Source: Embiotoca jacksoni
Lineage: Eukaryota; Chordata; Actinopteri; Embiotocidae
DNA length: 64,000 nt
Assembly (NCBI GenBank): GCA_022577435.1
Contig: JAKOON010000022.1
Coordinates: forward strand, 11,096,730 to 11,160,729
Reading direction: 5' to 3'
A model generated the notes under the pieces. It did not search any database. It had not been told where the DNA came from and saw only the letters and a program-made list of their open reading frames with translations. The first letter of the stretch is position 1. Every line of letters begins with the position of its first letter. Position numbers and translations under genes: made by a program. Positions 45,695 to 59,400 of the stretch are shown here, piece after piece.

Positions 45695-46020
45695 GTTGGT
45701 GGCGCGTCGCGGCGGGGTGTCCGTCGGCCGGTGCGTGGCGCCGCGGCTGCCTTTCCCCGGATTCCCCCCCAGCTCGGCCGCGCTGGTCGACGAGAGGCTC
45801 GATGGAGAAGAGGAGGCGGCGGCGGAGAGCGAGTCGAGCCTCAGATGGTCAGGGTTTCATTCATTCAGAGTGGAAACAGCAGCCGCAGCCGGATCGGAGG
45901 ATGGAGGAAGCAGCGATGATGATTTAGGTGCAACCCTGCACGCTTTTATGTACAATCTTTGCCCTGCACACCTCCATGGACAGTCATTGATAACAGCTCG
46001 GCCGTCGTGAACGCGGAAAT
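45695..46020 (-). promoter_or_regulatory. ppm1h 5'UTR and CpG-rich promoter
   Basis: CpG-rich sequence with GC boxes continues from exon 1 to about 46015, where the composition changes abruptly to AT-rich. No TATA box is evident, which fits a CpG-island promoter. The transcription start cannot be fixed from sequence alone. Confidence 0.55.
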
Positions 46021-46407
46021 ACACAGAAGATTAACGGGTCATGTGATGCAACCAATGATGCACACTGCAAAAAATATCCACACTGTGGATGGGTTTAAGG
46101 ATTAAATGTGCCATCTCGAGATAGGTGGCAAATAATAGGAAAAACTAATAAAGTGTCTTAGTAAAAGGACTCTATATAAGTCTCTGGATTTTTATGGATG
46201 GAAATTTATTCATCCAAAAGACGTTTCCTCATTTGTTTTGTTTTTTTGATGATGATGTTGGAGAGCACCGTCTAACATGCTGATCCAAAATCTTGAGATC
46301 TGGTTACTGCAAAGGTCATATAACATACAATTCCCATTGTATTGATTTTGCAAGTGGACCCAAACCATGCCAGCATAAAAAAAAAGAAAAAAAAAAAAAA
46401 AGCCACC

Positions 46408-46520
46408 ATTACATTACATTACATTTCATTTAGCTGACGCTTTTATCCAAAGCGACTTACAATAACCAGATGCATTAACTGTGGGGTTCAAGTATTCAGG
46501 CCCACTGTTCCCCTGGTGTG
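46408..46520. repeat. Dispersed repeat, family 2 copy B
   Basis: It has TTTAGCTGACGCTTTTATCC AAAGCGACTTACAA, near-identical to the core at 36876-36910. Confidence 0.75.
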
Positions 46521-47899
46521 TGCCACACATGCTCAGGCTCACTCATATGGTGAGGGATGACACTTATCTGACCATGTATCTTTTTTTTCCACATCTCTAT
46601 AGATCAGAGTCTGTGGTTTTTGCACCACTGAACTCTCAACTGTGAATTCTTTGTAATAAGGGGTTTATGCACCGCAACTCTACCATAATATCCCCCCTAT
46701 GTTACTGTCAACGGGTTGTTCTTGCCGAGACGACCCTACATTGACATTCTCAGTCACCTGAGGAAGAGTTGCTCTTCTGTTTTTCACTATATATCACACT
46801 AATGCACGAGCCTCACGGTCTCTACTTGGCAGCACATGGTGAAGTGTTATGGTTACTTTGGAGAAGCTTTTTAAAGTGAAACTGATTTGGCGTCTGTGCA
46901 ATATATGATTTGAAGACTCAAGAGTCCAAATTGCCTGGTGAGACTGATATTTTTTACAGTGCAGGGCGAGCAAAGATAGATATTTCTTACAGCGGAGGAT
47001 GAGCAGCTTAAAGGCTGACAGCTGGTTAACGGTAAATCAGTCCAATAGCCATCACAGGCCGTAGTAACCCAAGAACATCTGAAAGGAGCTCACAGTGCAA
47101 GAAGCACTTTCCTTCTGAAAATAAGCGCTTTACAGTTCTGCATTGTCAGTCCTGAGATGACCAGTAGGCGGTGCTATAAAAGGCAAAATAGGAAAGAAAA
47201 TGTAATGCTAAAGTTTTGGGAAATTGCTTGGCTTGCTAGTTACTATGCGTGAGTCACAGACTGTACAGTATAATAGTGGACATAGCTTCTGGGTATGAAA
47301 AATGAGGCCAATGCAGAAGGGCTTTAAACTGCAACACTACCGAATGCCGCTGGGGGTTGGCTCCAAAAAGGCTCTGGCTCCAAAGACTCCCATTTAACTT
47401 TTCTCATGAAATACAAAGTCAATAAAGGTTTTTTTTCACATCATTATGGTGTATGGTGACAGTTCCTGAGTGACACCCGTTTTTTTGTGAGCGCTGGTCC
47501 CTTCACACGGGAATTTCTTCATGAACATAACATTTTGTGTCAGACTCTGAATATTGGTAGCACCTAAAAATGCTTTATGAAGCCTACAGCAACGAAGCAA
47601 TAAGCCAAGTGAGCTGTTTATAGTGACATCCGAGTTTTTCCACAACGTCACTGTCCAAAACCAAAAAGACACATCAGAATCAGGCATGCAACCAGGTGGA
47701 TTTTGGATTTTCTTTGTCATTTGTGGGGCTGTGCTCCGTGAATTTGTCGCTCAGGACACTGAAAACACACAAGTCTCTCATCGACAACAACCACGATGTC
47801 AGCCTACAGCTGAAGGGCCTGCAACCCAAAATCTGTTGATTTAACAATTTACTACAATTATAACTGCTGGCTCAATCTTTAACCTGAGACTATGACTGT

Positions 47900-47931
<32 letters not shown>
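47900..47931 (+). repeat. Poly-G run, 32 bases
   Basis: Uninterrupted G from 47900 to 47931. It may form a G-quadruplex and is likely to vary in length or be miscounted by sequencing. Confidence 0.9.
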
Positions 47932-47934
<3 letters not shown>

Positions 47935-49096
47935 GTACATACTGTATTGTAATACACATGAAGCCCCAGTAGATAGAGCCATCACACAAAAGTGGACGGA
48001 CAAGTTATACCCACCAACAAGCCAATGAAATTTCTGTGAAATAGAAACGAGAGCTACACAGAAACACATGCAACAACTAGACCCGATGTCAATAGTTCTA
48101 TCCTTTATCTTTGCTTGGAATCTAGGTCACATCAGTATTGTATTAGTATTGTATCATCTCAACTACTTCTTCTTTGAAGCTCAACGAAGTCAAAAGCTGG
48201 GATATGTGCCAGAACCAGGTAATTTGCAATTGCATGCTTGTTTGTTCACACCTGACTGGCACCGTTTGAATGTGTGTCTATGTCATGGATTTTCCAGGCG
48301 TGTCTGTGGGTGCTTATCTCCTACACATTTGTGTGTTTGGCCAAACAGTTGTGACAACATAGCTGATGAGCTATTATTAGTACCGGAAATATAGATGTTG
48401 GTTGTTTTTTTTTAAGTTGTATCTTTGACAACAAAAAAAAAACACTTTGTGTTGTGAAAGCATAGCCTCTGTATTTAACATCAGGCACGTCATGACATTT
48501 AGTTTTGTTTGATATGAAACTTGGCATGGTGGTAATCAGCTTTACTTGTTCCATTACTCTTTTATGATTCTGCACTTTGATGTCATATAACAACACAGCA
48601 TTTAAAAGAATTACTGGGCCTGATCATAAAAAAAACAGTAGAAACTCCTGGTCTCACACATGCTACAGACTTCTATTACAACCCTTTGAACTTGTGTTGA
48701 CCCAAATTTATTTGTAATGGACTTAACTACTATAAAGACTATCAAATAACCTGAGATTAACTTGGAAGTTACAAGCTTTTCCATGTCTCCTGCCCAGCAC
48801 TGGAGTTGTCGGAAGTTCCGAGTTTGCCACACGACATTCCTTTTAGTTATTTTGCAATGACTCCGCTCCTATCTGTACCAACGGTCTGTATGAACTCTGT
48901 TGGAAATGAAAAAATGACATCAGGGACGGTGTGAGAAGTGTTCATGTTTGACTCTCATCTGTACTCTGCATTTCTCAGAATTAGACTGAAACAGACATGT
49001 GTAAAGGGTGTGACGAGATATGACAGTGAGACAGTGAGAGGATATCAACATGTGAGGTTCAATATAAATATACATGAAAATAATAAAAATAAATCA

Positions 49097-49372
49097 GGCC
49101 TCGCCCACTTATACCAGAAACATGATTGCATCCCAGGCATTTCAATCACACCAGGGACGCCCCCCCAAACATACATGTCCCTGATCCGAAGGGATGGATT
49201 TAGTTAATGGAACCATTATGATTTGTGGAAAAAAAAAATGCATACTCTGTATTTCATGAGAAGTTTATGCTTTTTCAATAGAAGTCAAATTTTTCTTGAA
49301 TTTTTGGAGGCAGCCCCTAGGGGCCCTCAGTAGTATTTCAGTTTAACATTAACATTGACTTCACTTTTCAGG
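49097..49372. repeat. Dispersed repeat, family 1 copy C
   Basis: It shares CTCGCCCACTTATACCAGAA, GCATCCCAGGCATTTCAATC, GCAGCCCCTAGGGGCCCTCA and TTCACTTTTCAGG with copy A. Confidence 0.65.
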
Positions 49373-49823
49373 CTCAAAGTTACTCATGGCAAATTAGATG
49401 AATTATTACATGAAAAAAAATAAGTATATAACCGCCCTATAATGGTATAGGATCTTCAACCTTCCAGCTAATTTCACCCTGACAGAATTTTGCTCATGTA
49501 AGCGAATGAAATTGTAGAGTAAAGCCAAGAGAAAGTTTATTTCATGCTCTAATTGTTATAATTGTAAACCCTGACATTTAACTTCCCAAAGTCTTTGTCC
49601 AGTTGACAGATCAACCAAATGTTGAGAAATACGACCTTCTCGTGAACATGAAAGAATCCTTTGAAAAATTATATACATGTCTTCTAAATCTCTTGCATAC
49701 CTTTCCCTGTCCATTTAAAAAGCTTTTGAAGGCGAGTACAACATAATGCTATCAAGTTTCAGCCAATTGCCAGTTCAGGCAAGACTAGTTCAGCAGCAGG
49801 ACTTTTGTATTGACAGTAAACAA

Positions 49824-49825
<2 letters not shown>

Positions 49826-49856
<31 letters not shown>
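49826..49856. repeat. Poly-T run, 31 bases
   Basis: Uninterrupted T about 460 bases before the il17rel-like start codon. Confidence 0.9.
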
Positions 49857-50316
49857 CTCCAGTAAAAAGGTGTGCCAAGCTCTTTTCCTCCTGAAAATTT
49901 GTTTTGGATATGAATTGAAGAAATAATAATAAATGTCATATTTGACTTTTTCCTCTTTTCCAGTAAATCCTGTCACAGCCTGTTGTATTTTCCACTTAAT
50001 TATGGTTCACTGCCATGACATTAAGATAAAAGGGTGTTCAGTGACTTGTATGAACACAAAATTGAAATGTTATTAGAAGTGTTGTCAAAAGAGGAAAACC
50101 TGGCCACAGAGCCCCGCCTCTGAGAGAATATGAGAATAAACTCTTTTCAGGAGCAGTCATTTACTCTGTGTGCTCACTACACACAGGATATCCTCAGGAC
50201 AAAATAAACAAAAGATTTTATTCAACGTGCTGTTTATCTGTTAGTCAAGTGTCATCTGACCCTGCCACTCAACCGGAAAAAGAAGAAGAAGCAGAGAGGA
50301 CTGCTGGCTGGTAAAA

Positions 50317-50430
50317 ATGATCCTTTGGGTGTACTTGCTGATGTTTTACTACTGCTTGGGTCTGAATGGAGCTGCAGCAGAAAATACAAGACTGGACAGG
50401 ATTGAGAAATGTGGTACCAGGTGTTCTCAG
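50317..50430 (+). CDS. il17rel: il17rel-like exon 1: signal peptide
   Basis: The start codon at 50317 is chosen because a hydrophobic signal peptide follows it directly. The exon goes on through ENTRLDRIEKCGTRCSQ and has donor gtaaat. Confidence 0.85.
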
Positions 50431-53400
50431 GTAAATTTATATCCTCAGCACCTCTAAACCCACAGAAATACTGCACTCAGATTGTCATTGTGCTACTATT
50501 ATTAGATCTTACTGTATGGCTTTGACATTACTGCTGCTAATATTACATGACTTCTAATACTGTTGATGCTGCTTCTTATTGTTTCCATTGAGAAAAAAAG
50601 AATACACCCCTGTTTACAATAATTTCTGTAATACTGCTACTACTACTTCCTGTACTACTATTACTGTCACTGCTACTATGCACTGTTGGGGCTACATACT
50701 GATTCTACTCTGGTTTATAAAGACATCAATTGTATTTCAGTTTATTTTTGGGGGGAAACTTGGAATTTGAGCACAGCTGTACACAGTTCCTGTCACTGAC
50801 TCACCCATTTAGTCACCTTAACATTTTCCCTGAGGATAGCCTTTTAGCTTGGGCTTATGTTAATACAGCTGGTGTCTACAGCAGTCCTTGCTTTTTAAAG
50901 GTTGGAACGTATACCTGGGTAATAAGTTACTGGAGGAAAAGGAGGAAACAGCTGCAAACTTATCTGGGTGGAGAGGTAACAAACCTTGTTTATGCCCTAC
51001 TCAGTGACCCGAACAGACTTTTCTACTATATTATATTTTATATTATTTATAATATTTTAGCTTCACCTATTTTTCCTCAGTATTATGCCCCCCACACACA
51101 TAATTCTTACACTTTTGCAAGTTTCCTGTTGTAGCAGCTAACAGTGCCCCCCCCCAAAAAAAAAAATCCCTGAATTGCCTTCCAGATATCTGTTAACATT
51201 TTGACATAAAGAAAAGAACATTTTCTAAATAATATTTAGAAAGATAAATTACTTTCTCCATGTTATACAAATTAAAACATACTCTAACACAGTTCGTCAT
51301 CACTTAGTGCAGGAATCTGCACATAGATATGTGGACTAATTTTCAAAGAGCATATTGACGAGTGAACCAGGATGTATTTGACATTTTCGAACCGTGCCTA
51401 AGCAAATTATATTTACTGACTCCACCATCCTTCCCTGAACAAATGTAGGTCCTCTGTGCTAGAAGCTTAATACTGCCAACATTTACATTTATTGCAACCT
51501 TTCGTGGCCATAGTAGAAATAACGGGAGATAAGGAGGTTAGTTGCTGATTGGTTTGACCTTCACAGTGGCTGGCAAACCTTGATGTGAACATGGTCATTT
51601 CCATATTGAAGACTGAAGCTGTGTGCAATAGTCGGGCAAAGCCAGGCAGGGTTGGTCAGACACTGGACTTACATCCAGGAGACCGTTGTCCGTGTCCCGT
51701 GTTTCAACAAAGGGAACATTGATGTATTTTAACTTAGTAGGCAAAAATAACTTGTGTAACATATTTAACTTCCTTCCCATACATAACGATTGTCATGTGC
51801 GACCATTCTACAACGTACTTACGTTTACATGATGGTGGAGGTCCTGTGTGCCTGTCACTGTTCCTCTCTATCGGTTACATGCAGAATGTCATTTCGGCAA
51901 ATGAGCTATTCTGTCGTTTAGTTATCAGAAAGTGTTGGTCCTACATAGAGCACTAAAAACACTGTGTTATTGAAAATAAACCTATTTTGTCCTTTCGGTG
52001 AGGACGTGTTGGTAATGATGCACATTGTTGCATCTCTGGAAACATACATGCAAGTTCCGTTTTGCCTGAAGGAGTAATGAGGATGTAAAAATCTCCTTAC
52101 TGGCCGGGGATCCCCCTTTCCTGTAGAGCTGCTACTGTTTTTTCTTTTAAGAATTACTTAATTAATGAAGCTCCTACTCAAAATATCCACAGAAAAAAAG
52201 TTCCATTTGAATGCCTTGGCTTTCTCTCTTTTTGCAGGGACTTCACTGCAAGCCCAAGCAAAGATGTGAGTACAGACACGCGTGGCTGCTACATCGTATG
52301 TGCAGCAATGCACAAAGGACATGTTTGACTCACCATAATATTGTGTATTGTGTGTGTGGCTGTCAAGAGCCTACAATGTCTGCATTTAATACCTTTGCAT
52401 TTTACTGTTACTGTTGCTAAAGACATGAAATGGCATACAATGAAAATAAAGGCCTTATATTTTATTGTACATCTGCCAAACAACACATCACTGACAAAAA
52501 CACGTGTGTCTGAAGAACAGAAAGCGATAAAAAGGAATTATGATGGTGGGAATGTTGCTGCGTGAAAATAGCTCAATGATCCTGTCAATGAGGCACAGTG
52601 AGCGTACACGGTTGAGCCTTCATTTGGCATGGCAGCCTGTTTCTCAAGATAGCACACACATCTATACAATGTGTTTGACAGCAAACACGCACATATAAAT
52701 GTTGGCAAATTTTGGTTGTTTTTTTTTCTCCAAAAAACATTGGCCATATGTCATTATAGGCTCAGAAAAATACTATGTTTCACATTTATTCCTGTCCTGC
52801 GTAGATTTGTTCCCAACTCCATGTCAGAACCCCGCTGAAGGCCTCAACACCACCTCCGTGTTCCCCAACATCAGCCTCTCCACAGTCATGAGATGTGATG
52901 GGAGGCAGAAGTGCTCACTACACCTACGAATCAAAACAGTTTTACAACTTTCTGGTATGTAAATGTGATGGTTTAAAATACATGCAACGTGGACTACATG
53001 CACACAACATGTATAGCTGAGGCTGATTGAAATGTCAGTACTTTTGCATGTCAGTGAATTGCCAAAGTTATTGCAATCATGAGGAGTGTTTTCATGTCGG
53101 CACCAAATATTATTGCGGGACATTGAGTTATTTCACTCAAGTCATTTGAAAGCATTGTGTGTCCACCATGAATAACAACGAAATGGCAAACCCTCAACCT
53201 AACCATCCACAGATCCATCCCACAAGCAGAAAACCTTTGAGCTTCCATCAGTTTGTTTTTTCAACTGGAAATTTATGGAATAATACGCATCAATGCCAAT
53301 GCTGAATTACTGAATGACTGAGCTCCCAACCTCTGATGCATCACTCTACCAGATAAATGTACTTGGTGGTTTGATTAAAGGCATCACAATTAAATGTTGG

Positions 53401-56400
53401 TGGTCCAATTCACAGTGTTTGGAAGTATTACTCAGTAACATTAAAGTAATGAAACTACTATTTGTTAGCAATGACAAGTGTAACGGATTACAATCAAGAA
53501 CTCAGTAATTACATTACATCAATCCCAGTAACACTTGTTTTGCCTGGAGTTGGGTGGAGGGTTTATCAGTATCATCTGTAAACATTCGATGGAAGCATTG
53601 CTTGGGCACGTTTTCGCGTGGTGCAGCGGTAGGACGTGAAGGCAGTTAGCATTTATCAAAAGAGATGAAATGCATCTCACTGAACACCACAGTTAATCTA
53701 AAAATGTTTTGTTGCGTTTTCTTGGCTGGCTTGCCAACAAAAGTGAGAAGTTTAGACTCAGTAATCACTTGGGTTTTGATCAGATTTGCCTTGTGAACAA
53801 AACATCTGGACTGCTTTTTGTAGTTGGAGTCACAGGGTATAGAATCGAACAAAGCTGCTCATTGTCAGTAGATAACACTCAAATCATCGGCTGGTTTCTT
53901 GTTAAACCACAATGTCTTGTTTTCCTTTTTCATACATATTAAACAAAGATATAGGTGTGGCGGACTTGGAATAGTTTAAAGGTGGAGAAGTATTGGGTAA
54001 CTAAAGTTAAGTGAGAAGTTTTTTTAAATAGTTACTTTTTGTAGTGAGTCATATTTCATGTATAATATGTCAAATTTATTAATGTCTTTAGAATAACTTG
54101 AAAGTTCATATAATTATATAAAAATTCCTTGTTATTTGGTGGCAACTGTAGGTTGCAAGCTATTTAAAAACAATAACTTAAAACTTCTCTACACCACCTT
54201 TGCTTTATAGGTTTATGGCATATTCTCTATACTGTGATTGCCCTTTGCACTTGTAGAAGTTGTGACTAAGCTGATTTAAAGTTGTTTCCATGAGGAAGTT
54301 TTAAATGACTGTTTTTCGGTGGAATCAAGCGAACGTGAAGACTAGTAAGGGTTAGAGATGTTTATCACCAATGACACATTTAAAGGCATGCAAAGGTTAA
54401 CAGGGAGGGAAGTGCCATTTATAAAAACAACCACTTTCCATTGTCAAACTTATGCCATTACATTTTGGATATGTCAATGGACATTTCATGTTCCTGATTC
54501 TGCAAACAAACCGCACAATCTGATAAGGTTCAGGTAAAAATGAATATGTTGGCAGACATATGTAGTTGTCTCCACATCAGCCACATTCTGCAATAACCTT
54601 TACAGAGTTCCTGATTAAGTCTGTAGTCCGCTCAGCCATTAAACACTGTTCTTCCTGTATGGCACCTAACATAATGCCAACTCACACCAAAAACATTAAC
54701 TGATTAACAGTCACTGTTTGGCAACTGTGCCATGTGAATTGAATCCAACTTTTGGCTCCGGGACATTTTTTTTCCCACAGAGTCCATCCACGGTGTTACC
54801 TTTTGCACCATCACCGCAGGGATGATGCCACACTGCCAAACTTTCAGCTTTACAAGGACTTCACGAGAAAGAATGACTGGACTGCAGGTAAAGTTAACAA
54901 CACTGTCGGTATCACTGGACATTTTGTTGGCATGTAGTTATAATTCAATCCAGAATGCGATGCAAGAGGGACTTTGAATGAAATAACGTTGCAACAGATG
55001 ACAAACAACAGATTCATGGAGAATATACTTTTCTGTGACATCTGGAACATTTTGTTTGCATGTATCTTTTGCATCAGTTACTTGAACTGTCAAATAAATG
55101 ATGAATGGTAGCAATTAGTCTGATGTATGTTCAAACATTACAGCTTTCATGGTTACACTGCTGTGTATGATGCCTTACTTCAAACACAACAGCTTTCATG
55201 GTTACACTGCTGAACCATGGCAGACGTGACAGCTTTTGTGTCTTTTCCCTGAAGGTGGAGATTGAGAATGATTGCACTGCCATTTCTCCAAGCCAACAAG
55301 TGCAAGTAACGGTGAAAACAGTGGCAAACTACTGTGGTGTAATCTTGGCCAGCACCTATCACACTCCACGTGAGAATACACACACGTTTACCGGAATAGG
55401 AAAACACACAGTCAGCTGAAGAATAACTGAAGTCAGTAAATGGTGTTATGCAACACGCCAAGTATTTCCTTGTACTGTATGTGGTAGAAACAGGCAACAT
55501 TACACTGTGATCCCCAGCTATGTTAAGATGAAAGTAAATTATTTCCATGGAGAAAACTGTATTAGGAGGGTCTTCTGACACATCTCTCTTGTCTCTTTTG
55601 TCATTTCCCAAGGGTACTTTTAATCTTTTAATATCGTACATCTCTCCACAGAATGCATCAATGAGGATTTGAAAAGACATGTCCCAGAATGCATCAGTAA
55701 GTTCTTAATTTTTCTGAACCAAACTATGCATAATTATGTCTTACATACAATTCTTATACCTCATTACAGCCGTCACCCCATACAGCTTTACCCATCAGCC
55801 TGTAAATGGTTTTATAAAACATTACTTAGGTTTCATTTAAGGTGGGTCAAAGGACTGATTGAAACTTGTCTGTCCTGAGAATGTTTTAGAACACATATTT
55901 TTGAGTATACAGTGTGTGTAGATTTAGCTAAACAGTCAATGACATATTGGGGGTAATAAATTTTTTAAATAAAAACTACAGAACAGCTGTGCAGGTTTTC
56001 CGTAATGAGCTGTGTACGTGCTGCTGGGATTTTGGAGTTTCCCAAATGTGTTGCAGTATTGCTGACTCATAATGTCATTTTGCAATGGAACAGGGCTTCT
56101 GTTTCTTGATTAGTCATTTAAAAACATTTTTTTTTATAAGCACTTCTGTATGTTAAGTGCCTTTAAGATTATTTAAGTTATAATTTGGGGACAGGTGCGC
56201 AGGTTGATCAATAAGTTCTGAGACTGCTCCTGCTGCGTGCAAACGGAGCACAAAGTTGTGATGTATCCTTTGTGATTAAGTACTCCAAGGTTCACCGCTT
56301 GATAAAAATCAGCACCTGAGTTACACATGTTTTTGTGAGTGGTGGTCCGAGTGCGTCAGCAATTTTTTACTTTCAAGTCAGACAAATTCAAAAAAGAACG

Positions 56401-59400
56401 CACCTGTTAAGATTTAGTTTTTTCCCTTCGTATGTCCCAGGCTTTTGAGAGTGATCTCAAGAATGCCTCGGTACAAATGTTCACTCGGTCCCAAAGATGA
56501 ACTGATTTTATTTTGGTGGCCAAAGGTCAAGGTTACAGGTTGACCTAACGTCCGCCCCATTCTATCTTCAAAATTGTCTCACTGTTTCTTTTGTCTCTTT
56601 TAGCTGGTAGGCTGTCGTACGATGTAAACCCAGAGATGAAAGAGCTGAGTGTTAATGTGTCCGACATGCTTGAAGATCGTGACTACCTACTCCGTCTGTG
56701 CCACAAGAATTTCATCTGTGTTGGCACGGGGGCCAGTACACTGGTGAGACCTTTATTTTTTGGAAATGAGCATCAGAACAGCTTTTTGTGTTGCAAAATA
56801 TTGAATATGAACTCAACTTTTTGAGAGACAGGACACGGCACATGGTAAAGGGACTACAAGATCTGGCATTAAGTACCACAGTGTGAGAAAAGTAGAACTA
56901 CACAACAGATATGTATACAATTTTCTCCTTGTAAAACAAGGTTGCTATAATTAAGGTACAATAAGTGTGGATGGTACAGGGACTATGTGGACTTTGGACT
57001 GTTGAGAGAAGCTCATCTAACCCTCTTCATTTTGTGTCCTAAGCAATGCAAGTTAGTGGAACTAGAGACTATGAATTCACTGTCAATATTCCACCTCTTA
57101 TCCATTGCTAACAGTAAATGCTCAACTGCCCTGCAAAGTGTTCACTTAAAGTAGACACAGTAAAGCATCCTTTTAAATTACGAGCCATGTGGTCAGCCAT
57201 GCTAATGATTTTAGGGCACCCCTTCGTAAGTTGAAAGCTTTCCGCTCTAGTGAGTCAGCACTTCATTCGTGTTGTATTTTAGAATTTACTGACTCACTAA
57301 TTATCTGTGAACTTTAACAGAGCAAACTTTAACGATTGCAGTGCCGTTATCTGATGCACAACTCAATGAATGTATAGTATCTTCCAGTCACCGTAGAGTC
57401 GTCTATTATAGATGTTCTGTTTTAAAACTCTTGAAAGCTCTCATAGGAAGCTGGTGTCAGATTCTGTTGAAAAAATGTGACGAATCAAGGATGTGACACA
57501 AGAAAAAACAAGAACCATTACTTTGGACATACATCTACACCAAAGAAAGATGGATTCAAGTTGAAAAACTTTTCTTACGTTCCAGATAAAGAAGGAGCAA
57601 CCGGTAAAAAGCGTCATACTTTCCTACTCTCGACCTTTGCCCTGCCTATGTATTGAGGTAAAGTTCAAACCAACACTCAGCATTTATGATATGTTTCTAT
57701 TATTCACAAATTCCAAGAAAGGGAACTTTTGATACTCACTAATAAATTCGCTGCAGGGTTGGTCAGTTGTAACGGATGCCCGTAGAGTCCAGGTGTGCCC
57801 ATTCAAAGACCGTGAGTCATTTGATTCCTTTTAGTCATAACTAATTTTACACAAAACTGAGTGTGTTCTGTTGTAACTAAAAACGGATATTTTCTCAGTT
57901 AAAATAACTGTGACCTCATCTGCCTGCAGGTCTCAAGGAACTGTGGACTGGAATTACCTTTGACCCAGTGGAGAAGACTCTATTATGGGAGCCTTCTTGT
58001 CCAGTTACGGCTGTGGTTTCGTTGTGTGAGAAAAGAGAGGACAGTGTCTGCGTGGATCTGCCTCACTCCTCCAGGAATGTTGGAAGAGAAAAGGTACAAA
58101 CTATTAAAATGTCAAAAACAGCGAGCTGTGTTTAGCTGGCAAGGCTTCTAGCTGCTGGTAGGGGCCACAAATACCTTTAATGTTACTGTGCATGTGAGCC
58201 AACAGTGCTCATGATTGTACACATAGGCACGCCAGAACTACCGCAGTTAACAGAAAGGATTACATTTATGAGACAAATGACAGAGGGTTCTAAAAACAGA
58301 CTGTCTGGTGCTTTATGTTATATAGCAATTAGTCACTGTCTGAAAAATGACCCAACTTTGTGACACCAAGTGATAGATAATAACTGTCAGGAATTTGAAC
58401 AGGAGATGGTCCCATTGTTGGAAAATGTTCTGTCATTGACTGGTGTGAATGTGGTTTGTGATGCCAGCTGTTTACAAAAAAAGCAGTCTGAAATTATTAT
58501 GCCAACGTCTTCCTCATTGACTAAACATTCTTTATATCTTACACAGGTGATAAAAAGTTGGGACGACAGCAGGAAATTCTTTGCTGATAGTCCTTGTTAT
58601 GCCAGTAACAAATTATGTCCAATAAAAGTGTTTACTGATTCTTTTCCGTCCGTGTGTGTAATGAATCCACTAGGACTGTTTTTTTTTTTTTATTCCTGTG
58701 TTCTACCCAGGTCGGTTTCATAGTGTGTGTTGGTTCTTATCTGGTGTTTAGATGAACAATCAAGCAATTCAGATGTCCTCTGTGGACGGGTCCTACGGCT
58801 GGCCACACCGCATCCCATGAACATGAACTGAAATAATACCCACTTAACATATGTATTTAACTAACAAAATTGATTCAGCTACAGTGTAACTGCACTGCAA
58901 ATCATTACAGTGGGTTAATCATTAAAAAAAAAAAAAAATCAACAGATTTCAGTGTTAGCAGAATGAGTGCAATGCATCTTTAATGTGTAACCTGCTCCAC
59001 TGACCAGCTACATTGCAGGCTTGCAGCTAACTACTACTTCTAAGAATTCTTTTGAGAAAATTCAATGATACAACATGCACCAAAGTACGTTGGAGTGTGT
59101 GCTTCAACTCACCGGAGTTTCGAACACAATTAACTCGGCAGAAACCGTCTCTCTCCTGTTCACAGCCGAGGTTCTCATTAAAGAACAGCTTATTAACACT
59201 AGTATGTGAAAATAGTCAACTTTTATATGCCGTTTCATACCAAGAACAGTTACCTGTTCGTGCCACTCTTTACCCTCTAGAAACAATGACGGTGCGTTAC
59301 GTTTCAACCTGAAATGATAGAACTACACCTCTAAATGGCATGTGGGGTTTTAGTAGCCCTATATTTCATGTGGGTTACATGAAAATAGCCGGTGATGCAG

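Larger units (their letters stand above)
46021..50250. other. Intergenic region between ppm1h and the il17rel-like gene
   Basis: No exon is supported. It contains dispersed repeat family 2 copy B (46408-46520), a possible further repeat at about 47160-47410, the G32 run (47900-47931), family 1 copy C (49097-49372) and a T31 run (49826-49856). The promoters of two divergent genes must lie at its edges. Confidence 0.65.

Noticed and set aside
45524..46010. Plus-strand frames of 131 and 121 codons opposite ppm1h exon 1
   Set aside because: Antisense to a CpG-rich coding exon and its 5'UTR; GC-rich DNA lacks stops.
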